From an uncultured Elusimicrobia bacterium (lineage in GTDB: Bacteria > Elusimicrobiota > Endomicrobiia > Endomicrobiales > CAIRNS01), in contig CAIRNS010000013.1 in the NCBI GenBank assembly GCA_903880015.1, positions 1-59,670 of the forward strand: a stretch of 59,670 nt of DNA, in the 5' to 3' direction. Position numbers and translations under genes: made by a program. This document shows positions 25,886 through 34,935 of this stretch, piece by piece (positions within the stretch are counted from its first letter, which is position 1; each line of letters opens with the position of its first letter). Under the pieces are notes generated by a model that saw nothing but the letters and a program-made list of their open reading frames with translations, was not told the origin of the DNA and did no database searches.

Positions 25886-26724
25886 TTTCTCCGCTTTCTA
25901 AAATATACCCGGGTAACGATTGCCACCAAACTCATCGCCAGCACAAGCATTAAAAGCACCAGCGCCGTACCGAATGTCAGGTTTTTGGGCACATTGGGGA
26001 TTTGGGTCGACATAATATATAAATGATACGGCAGCGCCATCACCTGGTCGAACATAGAGCGGGGCAGGTGCGGCACATAAAACGCCGCTGCGGTAAACAA
26101 TATCGGCGCCGTTTCGCCTGAAATACGGGCAATGCTTAAAATAGCGCCAGTCATAATACCGGGCAAGGCGTTAGGCAGAACAACATAGCGCGTCGTTTGC
26201 CACCGGCTGACGCCCAGCGACAAACTCGCTTCGCGAAACGATTGCGGCACACTGCTCAAAGCCCCGCGCGCCGTGGTAATAATCACGGGCAGTTCCATGA
26301 TGGACAGCGTCAGCGCGCCGGCAAGAATGGATACGCCAAGATTAAGAAAAATAACAAACAAGCCCAACCCGAACAATCCGTAGACAACTGACGGTACGCC
26401 GGCAAGATTGACGATTGAAAGCTTGATTATTCTGGTCAACGCATTGTCGCCGGCGTATTCATTTAAATATATTGCCGCGCCGACGCCTATCGGCAGGGTA
26501 ATTGATATGGCGGTAAGGACGATTGAAAGCGTACCGACGATTGCCGGAAATATGCCGCCTGCGCGCATTCCATCGCGGGGCATGGTTGTCAGAAACTCCC
26601 AGGTAATGGCTGAATAACCCTGCTTGACGATGATAAACAGAATAATCAAAACCGGCACGATAACGCAGAGCGTGGCGATCAAGAGGAATACAAAAGCAAT
26701 TTTCTGCGCAAGTTTTGGATTCAT
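25879..26724 (-). CDS. pstA: Phosphate ABC transporter permease PstA
   Basis: PstA, 281 residues, inner-membrane channel subunit with six predicted helices. The binding-protein-dependent permease loop is present as 'SFREASLSLGVSRWQTTRYV' followed by VLPNALPGIMTGAIL, the EAA motif that docks onto the ATPase. The start overlaps the pstC stop (ATGA) and its end overlaps pstB copy 2. The N-terminus begins 'MNPKLAQKIAFVFLLIATL'. With two unlike ATPases, PstA and PstC may each dock to a particular one, but the sequence does not show which. Confidence 0.94.
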   Translation of the reverse strand: MNPKLAQKIAFVFLLIATLCVIVPVLIILFIIVKQGYSAITWEFLTTMPRDGMRAGGIFPAIVGTLSIVLTAISITLPIGVGAAIYLNEYAGDNALTRIIKLSIVNLAGVPSVVYGLFGLGLFVIFLNLGVSILAGALTLSIMELPVIITTARGALSSVPQSFREASLSLGVSRWQTTRYVVLPNALPGIMTGAILSIARISGETAPILFTAAAFYVPHLPRSMFDQVMALPYHLYIMSTQIPNVPKNLTFGTALVLLMLVLAMSLVAIVTRVYFRKRRKW

Positions 26725-27596
26725 CAGCGTTTCATCCGGTGAAGAAACAAGTCAGCAATAAAATTAATACAAAAAGTTATCATAAACAAAATGACGCCGA
26801 TGGAGAAAAGCGACCGGTAGTGCATGCTGCCCTTAACGGTCTCACCCATTTCGGCGGCTATGGTCGCCGTCATGGTCCTGACCGGCTCAAATATCCCGGC
26901 AGGTATCTGAGCGGCGTTGCCGGTAATCATCATCACCGCCATAGTTTCGCCGATAACCCGCCCGAGCCCCAGCATCACAGCCGCGATAATACCCGGCAAG
27001 GCAGCCGGCAGAACGATACGGTACATGGTCTGCCAGCGGGTAGCTCCGAGAGCGAGAGCGCCTTCTTTATAATTCCATGGAACGGCCCGGATGGCGTCTT
27101 CGGAAATCGAAACAATGGTCGGCAACGCCATAAACCCGAGCATGATGGACCCGGCAAACGCCGTAAGTCCGGTCGGCAAGTCAAAGACGGTACGCACCAA
27201 AGGCACCAACGTAACCATCCCGATAAAACCGATTACGACGCTGGGTATCGCGGCCAGTAGTTCAACGCCTGACTTCAAAAAATCTCTGATGCTGACCGGA
27301 GCGACTTCCGCGATATACAAAGCTGCCATCACACCCAGCGGAATAGCGACTGCGGCGGCACCCAGTGTCACAAAAAACGAACCTGCCATCAACGATAAGA
27401 TGCCAAAACGCGGCGGAGCAGATGTCGGATACCAGAGCTTTCCAGTGACAAAATTAATGATTCCGTAATCTTTGAAAAAAGAAAAACTTTCTTTGAGTAG
27501 AAATCCGAAAATGAGGACGACAAAAACAATCGCCAGTATCCCGCAGCAGAATATTATCTTTTCAATGACCGTATCAAGTATTTTTTTTGATTTCAT
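26724..27596 (-). CDS. pstC: Phosphate ABC transporter permease PstC
   Basis: PstC, 290 residues, partner of PstA in the inner membrane. Six helices are visible, starting 'IIFCCGILAIVFVVLIFGFL', with the EAA loop 'NYKEGALALGATRWQTMYRI' and VLPAALPGIIAAVMLGLGR following, and the PstC-typical 'LWYPTSAPPRFGILSLMAGS' periplasmic segment early in the chain. It starts 9 nt after the pstS stop. Order pstS, C, A, B is the usual one. Confidence 0.94.
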   Translation of the reverse strand: MKSKKILDTVIEKIIFCCGILAIVFVVLIFGFLLKESFSFFKDYGIINFVTGKLWYPTSAPPRFGILSLMAGSFFVTLGAAAVAIPLGVMAALYIAEVAPVSIRDFLKSGVELLAAIPSVVIGFIGMVTLVPLVRTVFDLPTGLTAFAGSIMLGFMALPTIVSISEDAIRAVPWNYKEGALALGATRWQTMYRIVLPAALPGIIAAVMLGLGRVIGETMAVMMITGNAAQIPAGIFEPVRTMTATIAAEMGETVKGSMHYRSLFSIGVILFMITFCINFIADLFLHRMKR

Positions 27597-27605
27597 AGAT
27601 ATACC

Positions 27606-28475
27606 TTAATGCACTATCGGCACGAAATCGGTATCACGCACAATTTTCTGCCCTTTTGCCGAAAGTCCGTAATCAATAAAATCTTTTATCGCGCCGCCGG
27701 GGGTGCCGTTGGTGTAGAGATACAACGGCCGCGATATCGGATACGTGTTTGACAGAACGGTATCGACCGTCGGTTCAACGAACGCCGCTGTCCCGTTGCG
27801 AGCGACAGCTATTGATTTTAAAGTCGCGCCGAGATAGCCCATCCCGACATAACCGATGGCATGCGGGTTCTGGCTTGTTTCGTCGGCAATCGCCTGAGAG
27901 GAAGGCATCAGCAGCGATGATGGGCTAAATTCCTCCGGACCCTTTTTATTGCCGCGCTTTAATACATGTTCCTTAAAAAACATATGCGTACCGGAATTGC
28001 TTTCACGCGACAAAATAACTATTTTAGAATCCGCCCCGCCAAAATCTTTCCAGTTGGTTTTGGCGGCCATAAAAATATCCCGTAAATCGTCCATAGTCAA
28101 ATTTTTAACGACATTTTCCGGATTGACCACGACAGCCAAGCCGTCAAGACCGATAATAAACTGTTGCGGAGAAACCCCGTTTTGAGCGGCCTGAATCTTT
28201 TCTTTGTCTTCGATTGCCCGCGACGACATGGCTATATCGCAGGTTTTGTTGAGCAGTGCGGCAAACCCGGTCCCCGACCCGCCGCCCGTAACGCCGATAA
28301 CGACGCCGGGATATTCTTTCGCGTATTCCTCAGCCCATTTCTGGACAAGATTGACAATAGTGTCCGACCCTTTTATCTGCAGGGATTGTTCGCCGCTGAG
28401 ATCCCGTCCATGATGCGGCTTTGAACATCCCGCAATCATCAGCAGCGACACGAACAGCACGCAAATATATTTCAT
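27606..28475 (-). CDS. pstS: Phosphate-binding lipoprotein PstS
   Basis: PstS, 289 residues from the ATG at 28475 (MKYICVLFVSLLMIAGC), a lipoprotein with lipobox MIAG-C, so membrane-anchored. Phosphate-binding landmarks: 'QIKGSDTIVNLVQKWAEEYA', GVTGGGSGTGFAAL and 'ILSRESNSGTHMFFKEHVL'. The ATG follows the guaA stop by 8 nt, with GGGAG/AAGGG as ribosome site. No separate promoter or pho box was seen in front of it, so at least part of its transcription may come from guaA. The family captures free phosphate and delivers it to PstCA. Confidence 0.94.
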   Translation of the reverse strand: MKYICVLFVSLLMIAGCSKPHHGRDLSGEQSLQIKGSDTIVNLVQKWAEEYAKEYPGVVIGVTGGGSGTGFAALLNKTCDIAMSSRAIEDKEKIQAAQNGVSPQQFIIGLDGLAVVVNPENVVKNLTMDDLRDIFMAAKTNWKDFGGADSKIVILSRESNSGTHMFFKEHVLKRGNKKGPEEFSPSSLLMPSSQAIADETSQNPHAIGYVGMGYLGATLKSIAVARNGTAAFVEPTVDTVLSNTYPISRPLYLYTNGTPGGAIKDFIDYGLSAKGQKIVRDTDFVPIVH

Positions 28476-28483
28476 CACAACCC

Positions 28484-30010
28484 TTACTCCCACTCGATTG
28501 TAGCGGGCGGTTTCTGCGATATGTCGTACACCACGCGGTTGACCCCGCGGACTTCATTGATAATGCGGCTTGACATTTTGCCGAGCACTTCATAGGGCAA
28601 TTTCGCCCAATCGGCGGTCATGGCGTCAGTCGATTCTACGATGCGCAAGGCAACGACATTTTCATAGGTCCGCGCGTCGCCCATCACGCCGACGGTCTTG
28701 ACCGGCAGTATAACCGCAAATGCCTGCCACACCTTATCATACAACCCTGCCGCCCGGATTTCTTCTTCGACGACCATATCCGCTTTGCGCAGGATATCAA
28801 GCCGTTCTTTAGTCACCTCGCCGAGAACCCTGATGGCAAGACCCGGCCCGGGGAACGGCTGACGGTTGATGATTTCTTTGGGTATGTTTAATTCTCTGCC
28901 CAGCTCGCGGACTTCATCTTTGAACAGGAACTTGAGCGGTTCAACCAGTTTAAGCTTCATCTTATCGGGCAATCCGCCCACATTATGATGGGATTTTATG
29001 ACCGCGGAAGGACCTTTGACAGAAACGCTTTCAATGACATCCGGATACAAGGTTCCCTGCAACAGAAAATCAACATCTTTTATTTTTTGCGCCTCATCAT
29101 CAAATACCGCGATGAATTCATGCCCGATAATCTTTCGTTTGCGTTCTGGGTCAACAACGCCGGCCAGCTTATCAAGGAAACGCTCGGAAGCGTCAGCAAT
29201 AATAAGATTTTTTTTGAAATATGCGCTAAAAATCTTTTTCACGCGCTCTTTTTCACCCAAACGCAACACGCCATTGTCAACAAATACGCAGGTCAACTGT
29301 TTGCCGATGGCCTTATGAACCAGCAATGCGGCGACTGAAGAATCAACCCCGCCGGAAAGCCCGCATAACACCTTGCCCGTACCCACCTGGCGTTTGATGC
29401 GCTTGAGTTCCTCGGCAATAAAATTGTGCATCGTCCAGTCGGCCTTCGCTTTGCAAACGCCAAAAACAAAATTCTTCAGCAGTTCCCGCCCCTGAGGCGT
29501 ATGATTGACTTCCGGATGGAATTGCACCCCGTACACGGCGCGCGCTGTGTCGGCAATGGCAGCGTAGGGCGAATTTTTTGTATATGCAATCCGGCGGAAC
29601 CCCGCCGGCATTTTTGAAAGCGAATCGCCATGGCTCATCCAGACGGTAGGATTAGTTATTTTTGCAAAGAGTTTTTCCTTTTTTCCCAGCGTCAGATGCG
29701 CCAGCCCGTACTCGCGATGCGCGGACTTCTTAACTTTTCCTCCATACTGCTCCGCGATAAGCTGCATCCCATAGCACACACCCAAAATCGGCACCCCAAG
29801 CTCCCAAATCTTGTCATCCGGCCACGGCGCGTCCTTCTCGTACACGCTCGAAGGCCCCCCCGACAAAATAACGCCCTTAATATTCTCCAATGTCCCGAGT
29901 TCCGCGATAGCTCGATTCCCCGGATATATCTCGCAATACACCTTCATCTCACGAATCCGCCGCGCAATAAGTTGTGTATACTGCGACCCAAAATCAAGAA
30001 TCAAGATCAT
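28484..30010 (-). CDS. guaA: GMP synthase (glutamine-hydrolysing)
   Basis: GuaA, 508 residues, converts XMP to GMP. The N-terminal class I amidotransferase has its nucleophile in [15 protein letters not shown] and His/Glu in [11 protein letters not shown]. The ATP-pyrophosphatase P-loop is [14 protein letters not shown], and the C-terminal dimerisation domain ends '[15 protein letters not shown]'. It is directly followed by pstS and preceded by a 104-nt repeat element and then guaB3, forming the guanine branch. The start ATG at 30010 ([19 protein letters not shown]) is the conserved one. Confidence 0.96.
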   Translation of the reverse strand: MILILDFGSQYTQLIARRIREMKVYCEIYPGNRAIAELGTLENIKGVILSGGPSSVYEKDAPWPDDKIWELGVPILGVCYGMQLIAEQYGGKVKKSAHREYGLAHLTLGKKEKLFAKITNPTVWMSHGDSLSKMPAGFRRIAYTKNSPYAAIADTARAVYGVQFHPEVNHTPQGRELLKNFVFGVCKAKADWTMHNFIAEELKRIKRQVGTGKVLCGLSGGVDSSVAALLVHKAIGKQLTCVFVDNGVLRLGEKERVKKIFSAYFKKNLIIADASERFLDKLAGVVDPERKRKIIGHEFIAVFDDEAQKIKDVDFLLQGTLYPDVIESVSVKGPSAVIKSHHNVGGLPDKMKLKLVEPLKFLFKDEVRELGRELNIPKEIINRQPFPGPGLAIRVLGEVTKERLDILRKADMVVEEEIRAAGLYDKVWQAFAVILPVKTVGVMGDARTYENVVALRIVESTDAMTADWAKLPYEVLGKMSSRIINEVRGVNRVVYDISQKPPATIEWE

Positions 30011-30041
30011 TATTTATTGTCCCTTTTCCCCGTCTTTTTCT

Positions 30042-30145
30042 CCCCCCTTTAGCCAAGGGGTCAAGGGGGATTTACTACCTATTCCGCCTGGTTTCCCGAT
30101 TTGTATTCCCCCTTTAGCAAAGGGGGACGAAGGGGGATTTACTAC
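30042..30145. repeat. Dispersed palindromic element, copy 2 (two direct units)
   Basis: Two direct units of about 37 bp, 30042-30078 and 30108-30145, share CCCCCTTTAGC..AAGGGG...AAGGGGGATTTACTAC. They occupy most of the 166-nt gap between guaB3 and guaA. Same family as the element at 24990 and the one at 42377; a transcript through it would fold into two hairpins. Confidence 0.85.
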
Positions 30146-30176
30146 ATTGTCGTTTCTGTATATGCCTTTGTCAGTG

Positions 30177-31337
30177 CTACTTACACATCCCGATTTTTTG
30201 GGCTTTTTGGAACAGCTTGCCTTCGTGTTTGATGTCGGGGGCTATGATTAGTTCTGTTACCTGCATTTCGCGAATGTTTTGGGCGCCGACGGTGCCCATG
30301 CAGGTGCGCAGAGCGCCGACAAGGTTTTGCGTGCCGTCGTCGAGGGTTGCGGGGCCGTAGAGAATTTCTTCAAGGCTGCCCGTTACGCCGACGCGGATGC
30401 GGGTGCCGCGCGGCAGGTTGTGGTGCGGAGTTGCCATGCCCCAGTGAAAACCGCGGCCAGGCGCTTCTTTGGTGCGGGCAAAAGCGGAACCGACCATAAC
30501 GGCGTCGGCGCCGGAAGCGAATGCTTTACAGATGTCTCCGCCAGAACTCATGCCGCCGTCGGTTATGATGGTGATATATTTCCCTGATTTTTTGAAATAC
30601 AAATCGCGCGCGGCGGCACAATCAATAGTGGCCGTCACTTGCGGTACGCCGATACCGAGCACGCCGCGGGATGTACAGGCAGCTCCGGGCCCCACGCCGA
30701 CGAGAATGCCGGCACAACCGGTTTCCATAAGTTCAAGCGTGGCGTCGTAGGTAACGACATTGCCGATAACTACCGGAATTTTCATTGATGAACAAAACGA
30801 TTTGAAATCAAGCGCTTTATACTGGGTGGCAATATGGCGGGCGGTGCTGACCGTTGACTGGACGAAAAATATATCCGCACCGGCTGCCTGCGCGATGGGG
30901 CCGAACTTTGCGGCATTCGCCGGAATGCATGATACAGCCGCCGCCACGCCGCCTTTTTTTATTTCGGCGACGCGCTGGGCGACCAGCTTTTCTTTTATCG
31001 GTTCTTTGTACATGTCCTGAACCAGAGCCGTTGCTTCATCCGGGTTCGCGTGGGCAATTTTTTCGAGGATAGCCGCCGGGTTTTCATACCGCGTCTGTAT
31101 CCCGTCAAGGTTAAGCACCGCAAGACCGCCCAGTTTTCCCATGGCGATGGCGAAATTCACATCCACCACACCGTCCATGGCGCTGGCAAGGAACGGTATA
31201 TCGAGCTTAATACTGCCGATTTGCGTGGCGATATGCACCTCTTCGGGATTGACGGTCACATTGCCGGGGACTATCGCAACCTCGTCAAAACCGTACGCTC
31301 TGCGGGCTTCCCTGTCTTTACCGATAAAAAATGCCAT
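30177..31337 (-). CDS. guaB3: GuaB3-family IMP dehydrogenase
   Basis: 386 residues, beta/alpha barrel without CBS domains. The catalytic cysteine lies in 'VGVGPGAACTSRGVLGIGVP' (ordinary IMPDH has GPGSICTTR), the phosphate site in ITDGGMSSGGDICKAF and ADAVMVGSAFART. Length and the start 'MAFFIGKDREARRAYGFDEV' match GuaB3 proteins of actinobacteria and cyanobacteria rather than GuaB (about 490 residues). GuaB3 had long been annotated only as IMPDH-related; its place directly before guaA, with no standard guaB in the window, supports true IMP-to-XMP oxidation. A strong GGAGG site precedes the ATG. Confidence 0.88.
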   Translation of the reverse strand: MAFFIGKDREARRAYGFDEVAIVPGNVTVNPEEVHIATQIGSIKLDIPFLASAMDGVVDVNFAIAMGKLGGLAVLNLDGIQTRYENPAAILEKIAHANPDEATALVQDMYKEPIKEKLVAQRVAEIKKGGVAAAVSCIPANAAKFGPIAQAAGADIFFVQSTVSTARHIATQYKALDFKSFCSSMKIPVVIGNVVTYDATLELMETGCAGILVGVGPGAACTSRGVLGIGVPQVTATIDCAAARDLYFKKSGKYITIITDGGMSSGGDICKAFASGADAVMVGSAFARTKEAPGRGFHWGMATPHHNLPRGTRIRVGVTGSLEEILYGPATLDDGTQNLVGALRTCMGTVGAQNIREMQVTELIIAPDIKHEGKLFQKAQKIGMCK

Positions 31338-31366
31338 GCCACCTACCTCCTCGAGTTTTTATAGTA

Positions 31367-31924
31367 TTATATTTTTGCCGTCGTGATTACTTTCTGCGCC
31401 TGATACTTGCCTTTTTTGTCGGCATAGGAAACGGCGCACCCCTGGGGATTTTCAAGAAACAACACCTGGGCTATACCCTCGTTGGCATAAATCTTCACCG
31501 GGACCGGGGCGGTGTTCGCGATACTCACGGTCACGAATCCTTCCCATTCCGGTTCAAACGGCGTAACATTGACGATGACGCCGCAGCGGGCGTAGGTTGA
31601 TTTGCCAAACGCAATGGTAAGAATGTTGCGCGGTATGCGGAAATATTCAATGGTCCGGGCCAGAGCAAAACTATGCGCCGGCAACTCTATATATCCATTT
31701 TCAGCGTGAACATCAGAAAAAAGCGCGGGGTTATTGACCTTAGGGTCGAGAACGGACCCCGGCTTTCCGACGAATATCTTAAATTCGTCAGCCACGCGCA
31801 TATCGTAACCATAAGAAGAAACGCCGAATGAAATAGCGCCCTTGCCAACTTGCGACGACTCGAACGGCTCTATCATATTTTGTTCGCGAGCCATCTGAAT
31901 TATCCAGCTGTCAGATTTTATCAT
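31367..31924 (-). CDS. dcd: dCTP deaminase
   Basis: Dcd, 185 residues, a trimeric dUTPase-fold enzyme that deaminates dCTP to dUTP, feeding dTMP synthesis. Conserved: '[20 protein letters not shown]', [16 protein letters not shown] with the catalytic Glu in [10 protein letters not shown], and the late GIAQVLFLE. No dUTPase gene is nearby; some archaeal homologues are bifunctional, which the sequence alone does not settle. It overlaps neither neighbour but starts 3 nt after the nrdJ stop, so it is cotranscribed with ribonucleotide reductase. ThyX, encoded at 37 kb, completes the route. Confidence 0.93.
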   Translation of the reverse strand: MIKSDSWIIQMAREQNMIEPFESSQVGKGAISFGVSSYGYDMRVADEFKIFVGKPGSVLDPKVNNPALFSDVHAENGYIELPAHSFALARTIEYFRIPRNILTIAFGKSTYARCGVIVNVTPFEPEWEGFVTVSIANTAPVPVKIYANEGIAQVLFLENPQGCAVSYADKKGKYQAQKVITTAKI

Positions 31925-31927
31925 CGA

Positions 31928-34222
31928 TTACCAGCACTTCGAATAACCGCATGAGCGGCACACAACGCAGCCCTCGCCGAATTCAAGCATTTCGCCGCAA
32001 TCAGGACACTGAGGACATGACCCGACATAGTTCTGTTTGTTGATACTCAGCGGCGGCGCCGGCCGTTCTTCAACGGCAATGGTCGATTCCGCATTTTTTA
32101 TGAACAAGTCAGGCGATGTCTTTTCCTTCATGTAATGCTCAAGCGCTTTGGCGATGGCGTCGGCACAGGACAAAATTGCACCGCCTTCAGCCAGCGTGGG
32201 TGACGGACACCGGATGCCTTTGAGCTGATAGACGACTTCCTGATGGCTGATTCCGGTACGCAGCGCCAGCGATATCAAACGACTGACGGCCTCAGCCTGT
32301 GACGAGGTACATCCGCCTGATTTGCCCAGCTGGGTGAACACTTCGCACGCGCCCTGCTCGTCTTCGTTGACCGTCACATACATTTTACCGCAGCCGGTGT
32401 GCATCAACAGCGTCGCGCCGCGCGTCAGCTTGGGCCGCTGGCGGGGGCGGCGTTGCCTGAAATCAACTTTCTCGGCAACTTCTTTTTTGTGAGAGAGCGT
32501 CAAGACCTGCTCGTCACGGCTGCCGTCACGATACACCGTCACGCCTTTGCACCCGAGCTTATAGGCAAGCTTATAGACATTGGAAACATCTTCCTTAGAC
32601 GCATCGTGCGGGAAGTTCACGGTTTTTGAAACTGCGTTATCGGTATACTGCTGGAAAGCGGCCTGCATGCGGATATGATCGTCGGGAGATATATCGTGCG
32701 CCGCGACGAATGACCGCCGGACCTTTTCCGGTATTTCCTTAAACTCCTTGATGCTTCCCTTCTCGGCTATCTTATCGAACAACTCCTTTGAATAGAACCC
32801 GTTGTCGCGGGCAATCTTTTCAAAATAAGGGTTCACTTCGTACATTTCTTCTTTATCCAGACAGTTGGTTCTCTTGTATACCAGCGCAAACAGCGGTTCG
32901 ATACCGCCGGAAGCATTGGCAATAATCCCGATGGTGCCGGTCGGCGCAATCGTTGTCAGTGTTGCGTTGCGCCGGGGCTTCTGGTCGGCATAAATGCTTT
33001 TCTTGAAGTTCGGGAACGAGCCGCGCTTAAGCGCAAGGTCTTCGGTCGTCTGTTTTGCCTTTTCATAGACAAATGACATAACCTTTTCGCCCAGTTTGAG
33101 CGCTTCGTGGGAGTTATACGGAATGCTCAGCTGGACCAGCATGTCCGCCCACCCCATGACGCCGAGGCCAATCTTTCGGTTTGACCGGGTAACTTCGCCG
33201 ATTTTTGCGATCGGATAATTGTTCATGTCGATGACATTGTCGAGGAAATGAGCGGCTGTGCGGGTGGTTTTATCAAGATGATCCCAGTCAACAGTCCCAT
33301 CTTTGACCATATGCGCAAGATTGACTGACCCCAAGTTGCAGGATTCATACGGAAGCAGGGGCTGTTCGCCGCAGGGATTGGTTGATTCTATTTTCCCTAT
33401 CGCCGCCGTCGGATTAAGTTCATTGATACGGTCGATGAACACGAGTCCGGGCTCGCCGTTCTTCCACGCCTGTTCAACTATTTTTTCAAACACAGCCCGG
33501 GCGTTCAATGACCCCAGTGTTTCGCCGTTGCGCGGATTATAGAGGGCGTATTCGCGGTCCTCATCGAGCGCATCCATAAACTCTTCGGTAATGGCGACTG
33601 AAATATTGAAGTTGTTTAAACTGTCGTTCTTATCTTTACAGGTGATAAATTCCATGATATCGGGATGGTCGACGCGCAGCATGCCCATATTGGCGCCCCG
33701 GCGGGTCCCCCCCTGCTTGATTGCTTCGGTGGCCGCGTTAAAGACCTGCATGAACGATACCGGCCCCGAGGAAACGCCGCTGGTCGTGTTCACCACATCT
33801 TTCTGTGGGCGCAGGCGGGAAAAAGAAAATCCTGTGCCGCCGCCTGATTTATGGATAAGCGCCGTGTTTTTGAGCGTTTCAAAAATTGAATCCATCGAAT
33901 CTTCTATCGGCAAAACGAAACAAGCGGACAATTGCTGAAGCGGTCGGCCCGCGTTCATTAATGTCGGGGAGTTGGGGAGGAAATCCATGGCTGCCATGGC
34001 GGTATAAAACTCCTGGGCAACGGCGTCAGTATCGGCGTCTGGCTCGTAGGTTTTTTCCGCTTTTGCAATGTTCTCGGCTACCCGCCAAAAAAGTTCTTCC
34101 GGTTTTTCGATAACATTCCCCGATGCATCCTTGCGCAGATAGCGCTTTTGCAGTACCGTCAGAGAATTCTTCGTAAGAACCGGCTTTACTTTCTCCATCA
34201 ACTCTTCTTTGTCTACGCTCAT
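31928..34222 (-). CDS. nrdJ: Adenosylcobalamin-dependent (class II) ribonucleotide reductase
   Basis: About 764 residues, makes deoxynucleotides with a B12-generated radical, without oxygen. Barrel landmarks: MDFLPNSPTLMNAG, 'ALIHKSGGGTGFSFSRLRP', 'STNPCGEQPLLPYESCNLGS', 'TTIAPTGTIGIIANASGGIE'. The C-terminus has the zinc-like C4 cluster CPQCPDCGEML...CVVCRSCGYSKCW and a redox Cys pair region typical of NrdJ. Start: ATG 34222 (MSVDKEELMEKV) lies 8-10 nt after GGAGGAG; ATG 34228 is nearly as good, while an upstream start at 34324 would overlap nrdR by 50 nt. No cobalamin riboswitch was seen upstream. dcd follows directly. Confidence 0.93.
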   Translation of the reverse strand: MSVDKEELMEKVKPVLTKNSLTVLQKRYLRKDASGNVIEKPEELFWRVAENIAKAEKTYEPDADTDAVAQEFYTAMAAMDFLPNSPTLMNAGRPLQQLSACFVLPIEDSMDSIFETLKNTALIHKSGGGTGFSFSRLRPQKDVVNTTSGVSSGPVSFMQVFNAATEAIKQGGTRRGANMGMLRVDHPDIMEFITCKDKNDSLNNFNISVAITEEFMDALDEDREYALYNPRNGETLGSLNARAVFEKIVEQAWKNGEPGLVFIDRINELNPTAAIGKIESTNPCGEQPLLPYESCNLGSVNLAHMVKDGTVDWDHLDKTTRTAAHFLDNVIDMNNYPIAKIGEVTRSNRKIGLGVMGWADMLVQLSIPYNSHEALKLGEKVMSFVYEKAKQTTEDLALKRGSFPNFKKSIYADQKPRRNATLTTIAPTGTIGIIANASGGIEPLFALVYKRTNCLDKEEMYEVNPYFEKIARDNGFYSKELFDKIAEKGSIKEFKEIPEKVRRSFVAAHDISPDDHIRMQAAFQQYTDNAVSKTVNFPHDASKEDVSNVYKLAYKLGCKGVTVYRDGSRDEQVLTLSHKKEVAEKVDFRQRRPRQRPKLTRGATLLMHTGCGKMYVTVNEDEQGACEVFTQLGKSGGCTSSQAEAVSRLISLALRTGISHQEVVYQLKGIRCPSPTLAEGGAILSCADAIAKALEHYMKEKTSPDLFIKNAESTIAVEERPAPPLSINKQNYVGSCPQCPDCGEMLEFGEGCVVCRSCGYSKCW

Positions 34223-34274
34223 AACCATTGCTCCTCCAAAGCCGCGCCCCCCGTAGGCGTACGCTGTTTCATTT

Positions 34275-34772
34275 TTATGCGGAAAGAGGTTTTCTCTCCA
34301 ATTTTGTTCGCTGCTGACGCACATGCTCCTTCTTTAGTTTTTTGAGTTCTTCCATAAAAGTATCGATATCGGCAAACTGCCGGTACACGGATGCGAAGCG
34401 GATGTAGGCAACCAAATCAACATCCCACAACTTTTTTAATACTTTTTCGCCGATAACTTTGCTGGGGACTTCCATCAAATAGTCCTGAAGTTCGTGCTCA
34501 ACCTCAGAAACAATCCGTTCAACGGCATCCATGGAAATCGGCCGTTTCTGGCAGGCAAGAGATATCCCGGACTGAAGTTTTTTGGCGTTAAAGGGCTCCC
34601 GGCGGCTGTCAGATTTTACCACCATCAAGGGAGTTTCCTCTACCCGCTCATAGGTGGTGTAGCGCTTCTTGCACTCGCCGCACTCGCGGCGGCGGCGGAT
34701 AAGAGAAGATAGATCGTTGGGGCGGGTATCGATAACCTGATCATCAAGACCGCCGCAGAAAGGACACTTCAT
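34275..34772 (-). CDS. nrdR: Transcriptional repressor NrdR
   Basis: NrdR, 165 residues, an ATP-cone regulator of ribonucleotide reductase genes. Zinc ribbon: C3/C6 in MKCPFCGG and C31/C34 in RRECGECKKRY; then the ATP-cone from 'TPLMVVKSDSRREPFNAKKL' onward. It senses dATP/ATP and binds NrdR boxes. It precedes nrdJ by 46-52 nt, so it probably controls its own operon. The C-terminal 'KKLKKEHVRQQRTKLERKPL' tail is basic. Two strong promoters and a repeated GCCC-containing element lie upstream. Confidence 0.95.
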   Translation of the reverse strand: MKCPFCGGLDDQVIDTRPNDLSSLIRRRRECGECKKRYTTYERVEETPLMVVKSDSRREPFNAKKLQSGISLACQKRPISMDAVERIVSEVEHELQDYLMEVPSKVIGEKVLKKLWDVDLVAYIRFASVYRQFADIDTFMEELKKLKKEHVRQQRTKLERKPLSA

Positions 34773-34819
34773 ACACCCTCATAGTAGGAGACAAAAACAC
34801 AACCGGTAGTGGTAAAACC

Positions 34820-34848
34820 ATGGTACAACATACATGTGGGCTTGTCAA
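34820..34848 (-). promoter_or_regulatory. Proximal nrdR promoter
   Basis: TTGACA (34843-34848), 17-nt spacer, TACCAT (34820-34825) on the minus strand, 48 nt before the nrdR start. Its spacer carries the repeated AAGCCC..ACATGTATGTTGT sequence. Confidence 0.65.
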
Positions 34849-34906
34849 GACAAAATAAACGCCCGTTACCGGTGTTCAAAAAACCACAATATGTACGGGC
34901 TTGGCG

Positions 34907-34935
34907 ATTATAACATACTACCGATTGTGTGTCAA
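34907..34935 (-). promoter_or_regulatory. Distal nrdR promoter, perfect consensus
   Basis: TTGACA (34930-34935), exactly 17 nt, TATAAT (34907-34912) on the minus strand: a full sigma-70 consensus. It overlaps the last codons of the TPR membrane protein gene and begins transcription near 34900, just where the second AAGCCCGTACATATTGTGG element lies, suggesting that a repressor can block it. Confidence 0.8.

Noticed and set aside
34773-34900. Cobalamin riboswitch ahead of nrdR-nrdJ
   Set aside because: The leader is short and has no B12-box sequence (GCCACTG type), so it does not fit the class.
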